Source of the DNA: Toxorhynchites rutilus septentrionalis
Taxonomy: Eukaryota; Arthropoda; Insecta; Diptera; Culicidae
Length of the DNA stretch: 64,000 nt
Assembly (NCBI RefSeq): GCF_029784135.1
Contig: NC_073745.1
Coordinates: 80,849,569 to 80,913,568, forward strand
Reading direction: 5' to 3'
Each line of letters opens with the position of its first letter. Positions within the stretch are counted from its first letter, which is position 1. Below, in pieces: positions 19,493-32,802 of this stretch. The notes under the pieces were generated by a model, which worked only from the letters and a program-made list of their open reading frames with translations, had not been told where the DNA came from and ran no database searches. The translations under genes and the position numbers were made by a program.

Positions 19493-20846
19493 GACGTGGG
19501 ACTACGTCTAACCGGAGTATATGGGGGGTAAAATGAAAACCTAAACGCAGAACATGCAGGAAAAAAAATGAAAGATTCCAAATGCTTATAACTCGAACAT
19601 TTCTTACTGTATCGGAAAGATGTTTGCATCAATTGGTAGGGAATATTTCTACGCATCTATCGCAATTAATAAAATTCTATTTATCATTAGTTAAACAGTT
19701 AAATAACTGTAAAATGTTAATCATTATCTAAACGCCCTAACTACCTCGTTTTGATTGGCCCGATTTACAGTTTCCCCAACACAGCCATCATAACTAAACA
19801 GCCTTGGAGAAATCTGCATTGCAAACACATGAAAGTGTGGGGATTTTTGTTCTCATCGAAATGTGTTCCCTAACACTGACTTCAAAACCAAGCAGTGGAG
19901 AAATCGGCATTATAAATATATGAAAGTTGAGGGTATTTTTGTTCCGACTGAAATGTGTTTCCCTAACACAGACTTCTAATCCAAGGAGCGTGGGGAAGTT
20001 GGCATAGCAAATTCATGTAAGTCGGGGGTATTTTTGTTCCGACTGAAATGTGTTTACTAACAGAGACTTCTAATCCATAGAGCGTGGGGAAATTGGCATT
20101 GCAAATTCATGCAAGTCGGGGGTATTTTTGTTCCGACTGAAATGTGTTTCCCCAACACAGACTTCAGAACCAAGGTGTCTGGGGAATTGGCATTGCAAAT
20201 TCATGCAGGTCGGGGGTATTTTTGTTTTGCAAGTACTCGCTTGCCTTTATGCAGGCTAGAATATGTTTCCTGAACACGGTACAAGTTGAAGTTGTTGATT
20301 CATGCAAGCCAGGGGTACTTCTGCACCCGCATGTTTTTTTGCACTCCGAAAAGTGTTTTCCTAACACGAATTACAAAAACGGGTACGAACACAACGCTTC
20401 GGCTCGGCTATTCTAGATTGCATTGAAGGATATGCCTTCATATCTTCTACTCACTGAATTTCTGGCACTGTGTACTGAAGTTCATCAAATCAAACAAATT
20501 CGCGGTTCGAGAAGTGCGTTCACTTAGAGATGCAAACTTCTGAGGGAAATGTAAAACAAAATAATCTAAAATAATTAATTCTTCCGTTCCTAATTTTGTC
20601 CTAGGCATCGTACCAAACGAAAAAGGACTATCATTAAATTTACTTGTAACGAAGAACATAATCTATCACAATGCATGAATTGACCTTACCTAGCATTTAT
20701 TCAATCTCTTTACTCACAAAGCAAATATATTGAATTCGGAAATTGTTTCATTCAATCAAAAATTTTATCAATACAAACATATGATTGCTATGCTAAGCTA
20801 GTCCCACGTCAACTTTGCGGTTATACCATAGATATAACCCACCCAT
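19493..20846 (+). mobile_element. HINE-like element C
   Basis: 1.35 kb. Starts GACGTGGGACTACGTC after a T run; ends with subterminal TCCCACGTCA (about 20803), the GGTTATA/TATAACC hairpin (20819-20839) and CCACCCAT before a T run. Both the terminal and subterminal motifs carry the same change (GTGGGA for GTAGGA), so they co-vary as an inverted pair. Contains a four to six unit minisatellite. Closest relative is the minus-strand copy 48747-49709. Confidence 0.7.
19800..20360. repeat. Minisatellite of element C (88-96 base unit)
   Basis: Units start near 'aacacagactt' and contain 'ggggaaattggcattgcaaattcatgcaagtcgg' variants and 'tttttgttccgactgaaatgtgtt'. Unit starts fall near 19883, 19971, 20068 and 20161. 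Confidence 0.85.
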
Positions 20847-21885
20847 TTTTTTGAAATATTTTGAACAAGATGACGTGTTAGGGAAACGCCTTGCGACCTT
20901 TGCGAATGTATGGAAAATTAGTAGCTCTTATTTCATCCTATCTTAACTTATTATCTGTCGAACATTTCATAATCATCTATATTGGAAAAGATTGTTAGTG
21001 CAAAGATTCCGTGAATCCATCTAGAACTGACGCTCAAAATTGGACAATTTTCGTGATGCGACCGATATTCAGTGTTTCAATTTGTACCCTCGTTATGTTC
21101 CGAGCCCTACCCTTTAACCCTACGATAAATGTTTCAATAAAATCATGGAATTGCTTCATAGCAACTTTTGAATCAATCAACATCGGAGAAATCCAGTTGT
21201 AATAAACATCGGATAGCAAACCAACAGTTTTATGGCGCAATTTTCCCTGGAAGTATGCATTCCGTAGCGCATGTATGATCCGTCTCAATCAGCTGTGTGC
21301 GTTGTTTACCCTCGCTTGAACGTGAAATGATAAGCGCTACGCCTGTAGCTCAGACGCGCGGGATGATTGTATCGATTTGCCATCGAATGCCGCCTCAACC
21401 ATGTGGATCGGAAGAAAACATAAGCAGAAGCATGAAAGCGAAACATTTATTTCGTAGTTCGCACGACGTACATAAACCGTTTACCAGATACATATTTTCG
21501 GACGCCAAGTTTCTCTGAATTATTGCAGCTAAATAGATGGTCATTTCGCATACTTTTTTTTACATTGAGTAATCGCGCCACACACTGCAAGAGAGTTGTT
21601 GATTTTTGCGACGAGAAACTGCGCGGGTAACCCCAAAGGTTCATGTTAATTGCGACATCGATTGATGCTTGCCGCAATCAATAATCGGAGATGTATTTCC
21701 GCTCGTTGCAGTTTTTCCCAGAGAATATGAAACAAAGTGAATCAAATCTTGAGCTCAAATAAGTAACACAAAGCCAAACGAGTAAAATTATGTCTAGGCC
21801 AACAAGGTTTATTATTAGAACTAAATCGAACAACCGAATCAAAGTATATCTGTAAAAACTGAAGATGAAAATAAAAATTACTCAC
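20847..21885. other. Unassigned stretch left of the candidate exon
   Basis: If 21886-22003 is a first exon this is the start of its intron. I see one 84-codon minus-strand frame (21034-21288, MKQFHDFIETFIVGL...) that I do not recognise, and no repeat shared with the rest of the window. Confidence 0.4.
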
Positions 21886-22003
21886 GTTCGTCACTTTCTT
21901 CCAGCAGTAAACCTTCGTAGTCGTTGCGAATCCGTCGGCGACGACCAACTGGTCCACCCCCCGGGAGCATTAGCTTTCTTCGGATTCTCATCAGAAGACT
22001 CAT
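21886..22003 (-). CDS. Candidate first coding exon of a host gene (unknown)
   Basis: ATG at 22003 (purine at -3) opens 39 codons plus one base, followed by a consensus donor (C|GTGAGT) at 21885. The peptide is basic then acidic: MSLLMRIRRKLMLPGGGP, a run of four Arg, then YEGLLLEESDE. An arginine-rich amphipathic start could be a targeting or DNA/RNA-contact segment, but I do not recognise the protein. No convincing second exon was found at lower coordinates within the window, so the intron would have to be long or the rest lies outside. Upstream (22004-22600) is comparatively GC-rich and free of repeats, as expected for a 5' untranslated region and promoter. Without splicing the frame ends one codon later in TAA. 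Confidence 0.45.
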
Positions 22004-23046
22004 GGCGCGAACTGGTTTGCGGAACAAAACAAAACTTAAACTAATACACTTTCAAAAAAAAAAAAAAAGAACTCAACACTAATCAGCACCGTAAAAAGTG
22101 GAAGGGAAAAAAAACTTCAGTAGCAACGAAATGAATGCGGCTGCAACAGAAAAAAAACAATCCAACTGCCGTTCAACTAATTAGCACCGATAACCGAACG
22201 GAAATAGACTCCAAATCGGAACAAAACGGCGGCGGCAACGGAAGGAAGGTGAAAACTCTCAACTTCGCTTTTACGAATACGACTGAAGAGATTAAACAAA
22301 CTTATTCCACACAACAAGCGAAATAAGCGAAACTATCGACCGATAAGAGCTGTCTTCTTCTCGTACAATTGGAGCTTCCTTTCGTGGGGGCAATGTGGAA
22401 AAAAATCGCAATCGCCAATTACGACAGTAAAGCGACTCATCAAAACATAGCGATCGTCATACTCACGCTTGTGCGAGTGAGCGTGTAGTTGTGGCATTGG
22501 CCAACGATTGTTTTGACGGCGAAAGAGAGAGAAGGAAGCTCACGAAGTGACACTCACGGTGTCGGCCAGGAAGGATGATATTGTTGTTTGAATAACATTT
22601 ATGCTTTTAAATAGCGAAGCAGGTGATTAAAACCGAAATCTGTGATTTTGAAATGGTTTGAGGAGATGGTACTGTTTCGTATTCTATGGATGACCGTACG
22701 AATAACATCAAACAGCTATAAAATTATGTGTTGCTATAAAACGTCGCTATTTGAACACTGAAGCAAATCTTTTATGATATGGGCTGTATTCAGATATGTT
22801 TCGGTAAAATTGTCCCACGGATCGTTTTCTTCAAGCAGCCACAGGAATAATGTTTTCGATATAAAGCAGCTTTTAAAAATTCGGTTTGCTTGTATTGCCT
22901 TAGAAATTTAGCAGTTTGCTCTGTTAGAAACAGGAAAGTTTGATAGGAATTTGCATCATTTAATTTAAATTAACCAAATTTTAACATTTCACAGATATAA
23001 GTTAAAATGTATCAAACTAATTTTTGATCGCTCTATTAACTCTACT
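22004..23046 (-). promoter_or_regulatory. Upstream flank of the candidate exon
   Basis: Unlike its surroundings this segment is repeat-free, richer in G and C between 22180 and 22570, and contains a GA-rich tract (gaaagagagagaagg, about 22518-22535). A promoter here is inference from position only. The 63-codon plus-strand frame at 22135 looks non-specific. Confidence 0.3.
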
Positions 23047-23097
23047 TTTAACGTGGGACTACGTTTTATTCAATGGTATATGGTGCCAAGTTGAAAT
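23047..23097 (+). mobile_element. 5' end fragment of a HINE-like element
   Basis: AACGTGGGACTACGTTTTATTC after 'cttt' resembles the family 5' end, with G to A at the first base. It is followed after about 50 bases by a decayed mariner. No matching 3' end was found downstream. Confidence 0.45.
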
Positions 23098-23905
23098 ATT
23101 AGTTTGGGCAAAAAGAAATCCATTATTTTTGCGTGAAATTTGAAACTTCATTTAAGATGCTTGGAATTGTCCGATTTGGGTCAAATATACACCGTTTCGA
23201 TTTATAATTTGTTTCAATTCTAAAGATAGCTTCATAATCCCTCTATCATAGAAGTCTTTCCTCCTATTGGTGAAAAACCCATTTCGGGCGGTTTCTGGTC
23301 AATCACTAGTATCAAACGGTCCAGTTGTCGACAGTAGAGATCTGAATTTAGTGTTTGGCCATAAGCTTCATCACGCTTTGACCACGATCGTTTTCTCACA
23401 AAATTGTCATATGTGATCTATTTCTCATCCCCAGTCACTATCCGTTTAAGAAATTGCTTGATTTCATTCCTTTTGGTCAAGGTTTCGCAGATGGAAAATA
23501 TGTCCATGTCATGTTTTTGGTATTATTTGGTGTGGCACCAAACATCAAGCTTCTTTGTGAATCTGGCTTTGTGCCTATATATTCAAAACTATTTATGGTC
23601 GATCTTTAGCTCCGAGGCAATTTTACGACTGTTAATATGCTGGTCAACTTCGATTAAGCGAGCTTCATCTTTAACATTGAAAAGGCCTGAACAGAATCGA
23701 TCGGAGAACTGTAGTTCATCCTACGCACTGATTACGAACGAACTATTTGCGGGCGAACTGATTGGTGATAGATGAAGTGCAATTAAACTGAATACATGTG
23801 GGAAGCAGATTGTGTTGGACGGAACATATTAACATAACGAAGAAGTTTGGAGAAAGCCAAAAAAAAAATTAAGATATTGACGAATTTCATGCCAACTCGT
23901 CTTAG
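23098..23905 (-). pseudogene. Decayed mariner transposase
   Basis: Reading the minus strand through several frames gives mariner signatures in order: HK-VLN-, KEA-CLVPHQ, FLKRIVTGDEK, YDNFVRKRSWSKR, QTLNSDLYCRQLDRL, DQKPPEMG, then a C-terminal KHLK-like segment. The TGDEK motif holds the first catalytic Asp. The segment with the second and third catalytic residues (HQDNARPH and SPDLAPSDY in relatives) is deleted. A terminal-repeat-like 'ttagtttgggcaaaaagaaat' lies at the 3' end next to a TA. Inactive. Confidence 0.75.
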
Positions 23906-23984
23906 GAGTTGACAGCACCATTCACCATCTCAGATAGTAGTGAAACGTTGTGGGTGTTAAGACATGGGTCATTTAAGAAACTTT

Positions 23985-25260
<1,276 letters not shown>

Positions 25261-25439
25261 CTTGCAAATAACATGTTTCTCCGTTACATGAAATAAATGT
25301 TTGATACAGAAAATATGATAGAAGGAAGACAGCCCTAAATCGGACAATTCCTTCCTCGAGTTCTGCTCTTATCCACATATTCGGCTATACTTTTTTATTG
25401 GTATAGATAGAAGAAGATAAAGGAGTGCGTTTCATCGTG

Positions 25440-26040
25440 CGAAGGAAGGAGGGGTGTCATACCAACATAGGAATATTTCTCATGCCCAAAAATCGTCACA
25501 TCCCAAATTGTGCTTAATTAGTTCTCGAGTTTTGCAGAAGTTTGTGTTTGTGTGCCCCCTGTAATTTGTGTTTCATTTGTATGGCAGACCCCCCCCCCTT
25601 TAGAGAGGAGAAAGGAGTGTCAAACCACTATAGAAACATTTATTGCCCCCTCCACATGCCAAATTCGGCTTCATTTGCTTGAACAGTTTTCGAGTCATGC
25701 AAAAATTTGTGTTTAATTTGTATGGCAGCCCCCCTTTAAGAGGGGGGTGGAGTGTCTAACCACCGTAAAAACATTTATTGCACCCTAAAACCTCCACATG
25801 CCAAATTTGGTTTCGTTTGCTTGTTTAACTCTCGAGTAATGAAGAAATTTGTGTTTCATTTGTATGACAGCCCCCCCTTAGAGAGGGGGGAGGGGTCTGA
25901 AAATGTCATAAGAACCTTCCCCGACACCAAAAACTCATACATACCAATTTTCATGTCGATCGGTTCAGTAGTTTCCGAGTTCATAAGAATCAGACAGACA
26001 GACAGACAGAAATCCACTTTTATATATATATATAGATAGA
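25440..26040 (+). repeat. Dispersed repeat with about 150-base tandem units and (CAGA)n/(TA)n tail
   Basis: Three to four units, each with 'tcgagt(t/a)atg(c/a)a', 'aatttgtgttt(c/a)atttgtatg(g/a)cag', a C-run then 'agagggg', and 'aacatttattg'. The last unit runs into 'ttttcatgtcgatcggttcag', a (CAGA) tract (25991-26010) and (TA)n (26021-26034). The simple-sequence 3' tail suggests a retroposed or rolling-circle element; identity unknown. Confidence 0.75.
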
Positions 26041-27893
26041 TGTTTTTGTCTATATTAGCATGATGATTATGGCGAAAATCTTCCAATGAAGGAACTAAAC
26101 TGAATACCGATCGAGAGGCTTGAAAGGGTACACTCACGCATACCTGTTTAGTTTTCTTGAGCCAACTACACTTTCTCAATTCCTCTTGTACTTTTTCCTG
26201 CCCCATCCGTATGTATAAGCAGCACCCCTTGGGATCAGTTCACTACAGAATCATCCATGCTTCGTGTTCATAGAGGACTGTATTGTATTTCGAAGGGTGT
26301 ATTTTCGTCCAGCACAGCAACATATCCGCGGGCGTAATATTTGTGCAATAGAGGAACATAAGTCACAAATTTGCCTTCTCCTGAACAATCCTTGTTTATG
26401 TGCTTGTCGGAATATCAGGTGCTTGTTTTTACCGGGTCAGTTTTGAAAGCACAGAAAAAAAGTTCAGAATAAATGTAATGGAAAATAATAATTCCACATT
26501 TTTTTGTTGTTGATTATCAACTTTTTACGGTTTACAAAATCAAATTTTATACCATATCGAATAAATCTGAGAGAATCCGTAAAATTAGTAAAAATTAGTG
26601 ACATTTGTTCAGGTTTGGCATCCTTAAGAATTAAAGATCTTTTCGAAGAGATCACAGAATAGAATACACGAAATTGAAAGACTTGATAGTAAGACTTCAT
26701 CGAGGTCTTCGAGGGCTCTCATATTTTTCTTCTAAAAATCCCTAACTACATCGGTCAGACAATATTTCAACATAATTACAAGTAACTTTAGAACGATTGA
26801 ATTATTACTGCGACATCACCACGAAACAAAAATATCAACAATTGAAAGTAACTCTCTCATATCATCAATTATTCGACTTGTGGAGCTGTTCTCAAAGTAT
26901 AGCATGATTTGATATTCCGAATCTAATATCATTCTAAATATCGATTATTGATTAATATTGTCGACCATGGATGCCACGTGATTTTCTCAGATGTCTTCAA
27001 ATGGTACGAAAAATTGTCTTCAAATGTCTTCACAATCATATTGAAGGAAACTAAAATTAACAACTTAATTTTGGACAATGTTTGATAGATTATTCAAGAT
27101 GAGATTCTGACCTATCTTCCACATTGTCAAACACAGCTGGGAAGGTATGAAATTTCAAAATTGTAAATTATCCTTCCTTCTCTGAAATTCTTTAAAATCT
27201 TATGTTGTCTAGCAGAATAAGATACTAATCTAGCTGCAGTACAAGAAAAATAATTAACTAGCAACATTTTTTTTTTATCCGCTTTGCTATAAAACGGCGT
27301 GATATAAAAGCTATATCACGATGAACCAACGAAGCTTTTGCGCTTTTTCGGTAGCGTGTAACATGTGTAACTTATTTTCAATTCCTTTCCGCTGTAACGC
27401 TTATAATGCCCTACAGAATACGTATGGCAGGATGATGCAACGTTACGCTTTCATGAATGTTTTAGAATGTTATTATGTTGAATTTTTATATTACAGAAAT
27501 GTTAAACTACGAAGTCCCTGCCGTGGAAAAAGCCAATATGAAGATTAATCAATCGGGGGTATGTTTCAGATGCTTATATACGTAATTCGGAACCGATAAG
27601 TGCGTGAATTCTTCGACAGTGCGCCAACCAGAAGACCACGCTTTCATAAATTTGATTATTCAAAGATCCTTGAACAGCCGTAATATTAAAAACTCGATAG
27701 AGAAACAAAAAATACATTGCAGTATGAAGGATTAGCGCATGGTATGGTTAATGGAATCAAAAACATTTGATCCCTAGTGCTTCATCGAACGAACAACAGT
27801 GAAACAACACGCTGAAACAGGGCAATTTTAACCACCACGAACAAAAGGACCGCTAGCCCAGCATGATAACATGGTTCGGTAAGCCAAACACAA
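26041..27893. other. Stretch without recognisable gene
   Basis: AT-rich, no long frame, no repeat shared with elsewhere in the window. Confidence 0.6.
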
Positions 27894-29393
27894 TAGGGGT
27901 AGTGGGGGCAAAGTGGTCACCTGCTTGTTTGGTAGTATAACTATTGACTACTGATACCGTATTGATAGGCACCTTATGTTTGAAGAATTTAATGAATTTT
28001 GAGTCACCCTGTACTTCAGTAGAGCTGTCGCATGTCGAAATATAAATAGAAACAGAGATTGCTCTCTCGAAAGCCATTCAACCGTAGTTCTGTGCGCATG
28101 TTATCTGAGGAATTTCTCGTGAAATTTAGTTTATTCAATCTGATATGTTGGACAAATCATCAGTTTGGACGACTTGACACATATTCTAGGAGAGGTGAAC
28201 AGATATTTTGTTGAATCTCAGCGAATAATTAGCATAGAAATTACGTTGATGTTTGGGGGCAAAGTGGTCATAGGTGCATAACGACTTACAATGTTCTGTT
28301 TACCAATGCTAATATACCTCTTGTATGCATGAGAAAATTTGAATTGAGACTCTAGGTGAATAGATCATTCATATCTTTACCTACTAAATTGAATATGATT
28401 TGAACAAATTTGGACGAAAAAAACGCATAAATCTATCCCATTTAGCTTGATATATACGAGTGACCACTTTGCCTCCAAGTAAAAAAAAGGTTCGATTTTT
28501 CACCTTTTTCTAATGATGGAAAATGTACTATTTTGAATTTTTATAGTAAAAGCCGTATGCTACCGTTTTGTCTCATATTCCGAACACTTAAGCTTTGATG
28601 GCCATTAAACAGTGTCTCATTACACAAAATGGTACTCTATCGCGAAATACATTTGATTTTTGGATACAATAGAGGATATGTATTTACAAATACATATTCG
28701 TGGTGAAATACTAAAAATATGTTTAATCACCTTTGTCTCAAATTCCGAACACCATTTATGTCACTGACTCATATTCCAAATACTTTTGTCTCAAATTCCG
28801 AACAGCAAAAATGCATTTTAAAAAAAATCATAACTTTTAAACTACTGAACCGATTCACATGATTGATATATCAAATTAAAGTCAATTAGCTATTCTTTTA
28901 TGGGAAAATGCTAGCTAGCAAAATTGGATTTTGCTTTTGTAATTATTGATTGTATTGTTTCTTATAGTCTACATGGTTTCGGTAATAAGGGCGCTATATC
29001 GGTACCGATAGCTGTAAATGATGTCAAAATGAAGTCTATAACCCGAAGAATGTCAGGGTTTTGAATAATCAATTATTATAACATTAAAGTTCAGCAAATT
29101 CATATTTAAAAATGAAGGGTTCGCAATTTGAATCATGCGTAGAAACTTCATTCATATTCCGAACACTAATTTTAATGAAGATTTCTGCATAAAATATCAT
29201 GTTATTTCATCCATTTATTGTAGTTTCTTACCACTTCTAGCACTTATCATGAAAACAACAAACAAAATAGTTGAAAAAAATACTAAAACTGAAAAATTAA
29301 CGACGCTTGCTTTTTACAGAATTTGCTAACGAAAGCATTTTATCATTGGTTTTTACTGTCACTTTTTTTTTGCAAATGTCCAATACACTCATA

Positions 29394-29533
29394 CCTCGCT
29401 TTACGGCCTGGGTCGCTAAGAAAAAAGTCGCATAACGAATCAATTATTCCAATACAAATTCATACAAACTCTATCGGATCGGTTCCAAGCTTGTTCAACG
29501 AAAAGCCGTATAAAGAGCGGCCGTATAGCGAGG
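29394..29533. mobile_element. 140-bp MITE
   Basis: Inverted ends CCTCGCTTTACGGCC and CCTCGCTATACGGCC, TA on both sides. It separates the element's left direct repeat from the right one. Non-coding. Confidence 0.85.
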
Positions 29534-30044
29534 TATAGGTGTATTATAAATTAAAGGCTGTATGATACCTATAAATGATGTTAAAATAAAAGCTATAACC
29601 CAAAGAATTGCAGGGTTTTGATTATTCAATTATTTATAACATTAAAGTTCAGTAAACTTACATTTTAAAATTAAGTGTTCGGAATTTGAATCATGCGTAG
29701 AAACTTGATTCATATTCCGAACACTACTTCAATATTAATTTTAATGAAGATTTCCGCACAAAATATCATTTTTTCACCCACTTATTGTAGGCTCATACAT
29801 TCTCTAGCACTTAATATGAAAACAACAAACAAAATAGTTGAAACAACTACAAAAACTGAAAAATGAACGATGCTTGTTTTTTACGGAATTTGCTAACATA
29901 AACGTTTTATCATTGGTTTTGACTGTCACTTTTTTGCAAATGTCTAATGTTATAAATCATAGGCTGTATCGATACATGTAAATGATGTCAAAATTAAGCT
30001 TGTACCTCAAAGATAGTAGCTGGAATGTGATTATTCCGCCCAAA

Positions 30045-30335
30045 CCATGCACGAGGCTTCATCAAAATTGGTGGTTGACAAATACTGCTCCTCCTTCCGT
30101 AAATCACGCCAGTACCCATTGAAACCATCAGGACCATCCAAATTGAACTTTTCTCGTTAGTGAAGATAATCTAAAGTATACTTTTCGTTTCATATAGAAA
30201 AATGTATTTTTTGGAAACATTCTTTGTCACAACATACCATGTCCCACTGTCGGTTCATGTGAGCTTTGGCAAAACTCAGACGTCTTCCGATGTGGGATGA
30301 TGTGAGCCCTCTTTATGTGTGGACTTTTTACCAAA
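30045..30335 (-). pseudogene. Tc1-like transposase remnant
   Basis: Minus strand, several frames: CQSSH/FAKAHM--QWD, then FTNEKSSIW with FNLDGPDGF-like codons, GYWRDLRKEEQYLST, TNFDEASCMVW. This corresponds to the DEKKFNLDGPDG...YWHDLRKE...VWGA block around the first catalytic residue of Tc1-family transposases. Frameshifted and truncated. It supports a Tc1-like origin of the enclosing TA-flanked element. Confidence 0.7.
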
Positions 30336-30587
30336 ACTTGACGCATTGTACCTCAAAGAATGCCTGTGTTTTCATTATTCAATAATTTATAACATAAAAG
30401 TTTAGTAAATTTACATTTAAAAATGAAGTGTTCGGAATTTGAAACTGTTCAGAATATGAGACAAAACGGTATCTTGAACAACAATGAGTTGAACTATAAT
30501 AATCTTAGAAAAACGGGAATTGTAGCGGTATGTGGACGCTGGATATGGACCTATTCCTTAGGGTAACCATTATGCCCCCACTTCCCC

Positions 30588-31833
30588 TACATAGTGTTCG
30601 ACATTTGAAAAGCCCACCATCGTAACAAAACAAAATTTGAAGAGCATCGAAAATATATTTCAGTTCTCTGAACGGTATCAACCAACAACATATAATTCAA
30701 TGTTACTGACAAGAGCCTTCGGGGGGAAATTTGGTGTACGCGAGCGAATCAAAGTCATGTGCTTCAATCAACCGAAAAGCTGCAGTTCGATTCTTCCAGC
30801 ATAGCAGCACAACAGCAGATCAGGTGCTTACGTCTTCTTAGCGTTGAAACGTTGCAAACGTTTCTAATTGCAACTCTAGTGGGTGAAACTGGTCAGGTGG
30901 GTGCTCGGGTGGTGGGTGGTAATTGCGATGCTGCTGTAATTGCATTCGAATTCATTGTACTCGTGTTGGGTGCAGCGATGGAAAGTATCGGTGGTGGGAG
31001 CTGGAAAGAATAATGGACAGAAAGTGTGGACATGTTCTATCAGTGGAGAAGAATTTTTTGCTTGTTTCAAACATTGACTTCCAACGTTTTGTTATTATTT
31101 TCCAGCTTTTCCAGATGCAGCTCGAACATTTTCATGGAATTCTTGTTATTTGCGCAGTGGCAGCTTCTCGAACACTCCGTTAACACAGATTGGTATGTCT
31201 GATTAGAAATTCTCTTCGTGCTGTTCGTATCAGTAGATTATCTATTTGAACTATATTCGTAAATTGTGTTGTGCAGTAACCAACATCTAGTAGTGAGGAC
31301 CCACGGCTTTCCTTCGCTGACGATTTCAAACTTTTCTTCCACGTGAAGTTTGAACTTAGCGCATTACGCTCTAGCAATAGGTAATTTTCCAGAAATGGTG
31401 CGCAGATTATTGTATGACTGTGTCCAAATTGGTATCCCATTCTAGAAATGAAAAGAGATGAATCATCCCTATGGTTTTCCGCTAGTCAAACTTGACTGCA
31501 TTGCGGATCTAAGAGTTTATTTAGACTGCAAGCTTGTCGTGTCAACTACATCGTTGGAAAAACCACCCATAGTCTTGGATGCATTGTGCGTACTGGGATT
31601 TCACCGATGTCCACTACTTGAGATTTTTGTTAAGTATTCATACTGGAATACTTTTCAGGGATTTGGATTTAGGTGAGATTTACGGACCTGGAACCCTAGC
31701 GAAAGATTACTATAGTCGAACAAAGAAAAATATTGAAAAACAAATTGGAACAATTAACAAAACCAAACGAAGCTCTAACCGATAGGTATAGACAATCTGC
31801 GCTAATAGAAAAATCAAATAAATGGGCAACGAG
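30588..31833. other. Unassigned stretch
   Basis: Contains an 86-codon minus-strand frame, 31180-31440, whose ATG directly follows a possible splice acceptor (TTTCATTTCTAG|A). The peptide (MGYQFGHSHTIICAPF...) is not recognised. No repeats shared with the rest of the window. Confidence 0.35.
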
Positions 31834-32802
31834 TAGGGTAAATGATCTTGGTTTGTCCAGTCGAAAATATGATCATGGTTTGCCCACTTTTTTGAATGCT
31901 CTAATTCACCGCTCCTGTGTCAAATAAGGCCTTCGAATGTTTCGAAACATATAAATGAAATTGCCTTTTACATGATTTATAGTAGTTTGATAGTATATTT
32001 TTACGAAATCACATGTTTTAAAGGATTATAAAATACACCTTCTATTTGTGTCAATGCGCCCCTCATTCGAGCTAACTTTTAATCGATCACCAGATGATTA
32101 TCTGGCACGTATTCAGACCTTTTCTGGATTACAACACTTATAAATATTGTAAACATCATGCTTGCTCACCATTTGTATCGGATTTACATAGCTAAACCAT
32201 TAAATTAACGCATTTTGATGAACTCAATTCTGATCATGAGTTGTCCAATTCAATAATTTTGTTTTGTCCACATGATTTCTATGGCAACCGCTTGGCGCGC
32301 TGCAGTTTGTTTATGTTTGTTTATGGTGTGCTTCGCGCATAGCAGAAGTATGGTTTTTCTGTGTTGATTGTGTTGAGGTGAACACTTCTAAAATGCCCAT
32401 GAAAAGGCAATATTCTGAAGAAAGCCTAAATTATGAATGAATCAATATGATGACAGTAAACTCAAGCAATGATAAATGCAACATCTAATTGTGAATTCGA
32501 ATGTTTTCATTCAAAAATGGAGATTTCTAAAACCGGACAAACCATGATATTTTTTTTTGGCAAACCATGATCAGAGGTGGTCAAACCATGATCATAATTC
32601 TTCTTTAAGGAAAGTCGTTAAAAAACATAAAAATTTGAATAATTTCAACACCTTATGGTAGTATTAGCAACTAGAGACTTGGGGCTTTTCAACAAACCCA
32701 AACTCGTATCGATTATGTGTGATTTTCATGAAGAAAAATCGATTTGCATTTACTAGTTGCGTAAAAACACCCCAAATTGGACAACCAAGATCATTTATCC
32801 TA
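31834..32802. mobile_element. TA-flanked MITE (GGGTAAATGATCTTGG ends)
   Basis: Ends TA-GGGTAAATGATCTTGGTT and, inverted, TA-GGATAAATGATCTTGGTT. Interior repeats the phrase 'ccatgatcat' / 'aaaccatgat' several times near both ends, so subterminal repeats could serve as transposase sites. About 0.97 kb and non-coding. Confidence 0.8.

Larger units (their letters stand above)
28563..30469. mobile_element. Tc1-like TIR element (CCGTTTTGTCTCATATTCCG ends)
   Basis: Termini CCGTTTTGTCTCATATTCCG and the inverted CCGTTTTGTCTCATATTCTG, flanked by TA (28561-28562, 30470-30471). The paralogue at about 59530 has the empty site (gccgtttgctatctag, read on the minus strand). Interior has two long direct repeats (29010-29390 against 29555-29945), a 140-bp MITE and a transposase remnant. 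Another partial copy is at 63380-64000. Confidence 0.85.
27896..30587. mobile_element. TA-flanked TIR element (GGGG...TGGGGGCAAAG type), interrupted
   Basis: Terminal repeats GGGGTAGTGGGGGCAAAG and, inverted, GGGGAAGTGGGGGCATAA, flanked by TA on both sides. A second copy at 59423-60385 shares the ends and interior. Interrupted at 28563-30469 by a Tc1-like element. Without the insertion it is about 0.78 kb and non-coding, so a non-autonomous TA-targeting (Tc1/mariner-like) element is likely. Confidence 0.8.

Noticed and set aside
19800..20360. CRISPR-like array
   Set aside because: Whole units of about 90 bases repeat; there is no short repeat with unrelated spacers, and the setting is a eukaryotic transposon.
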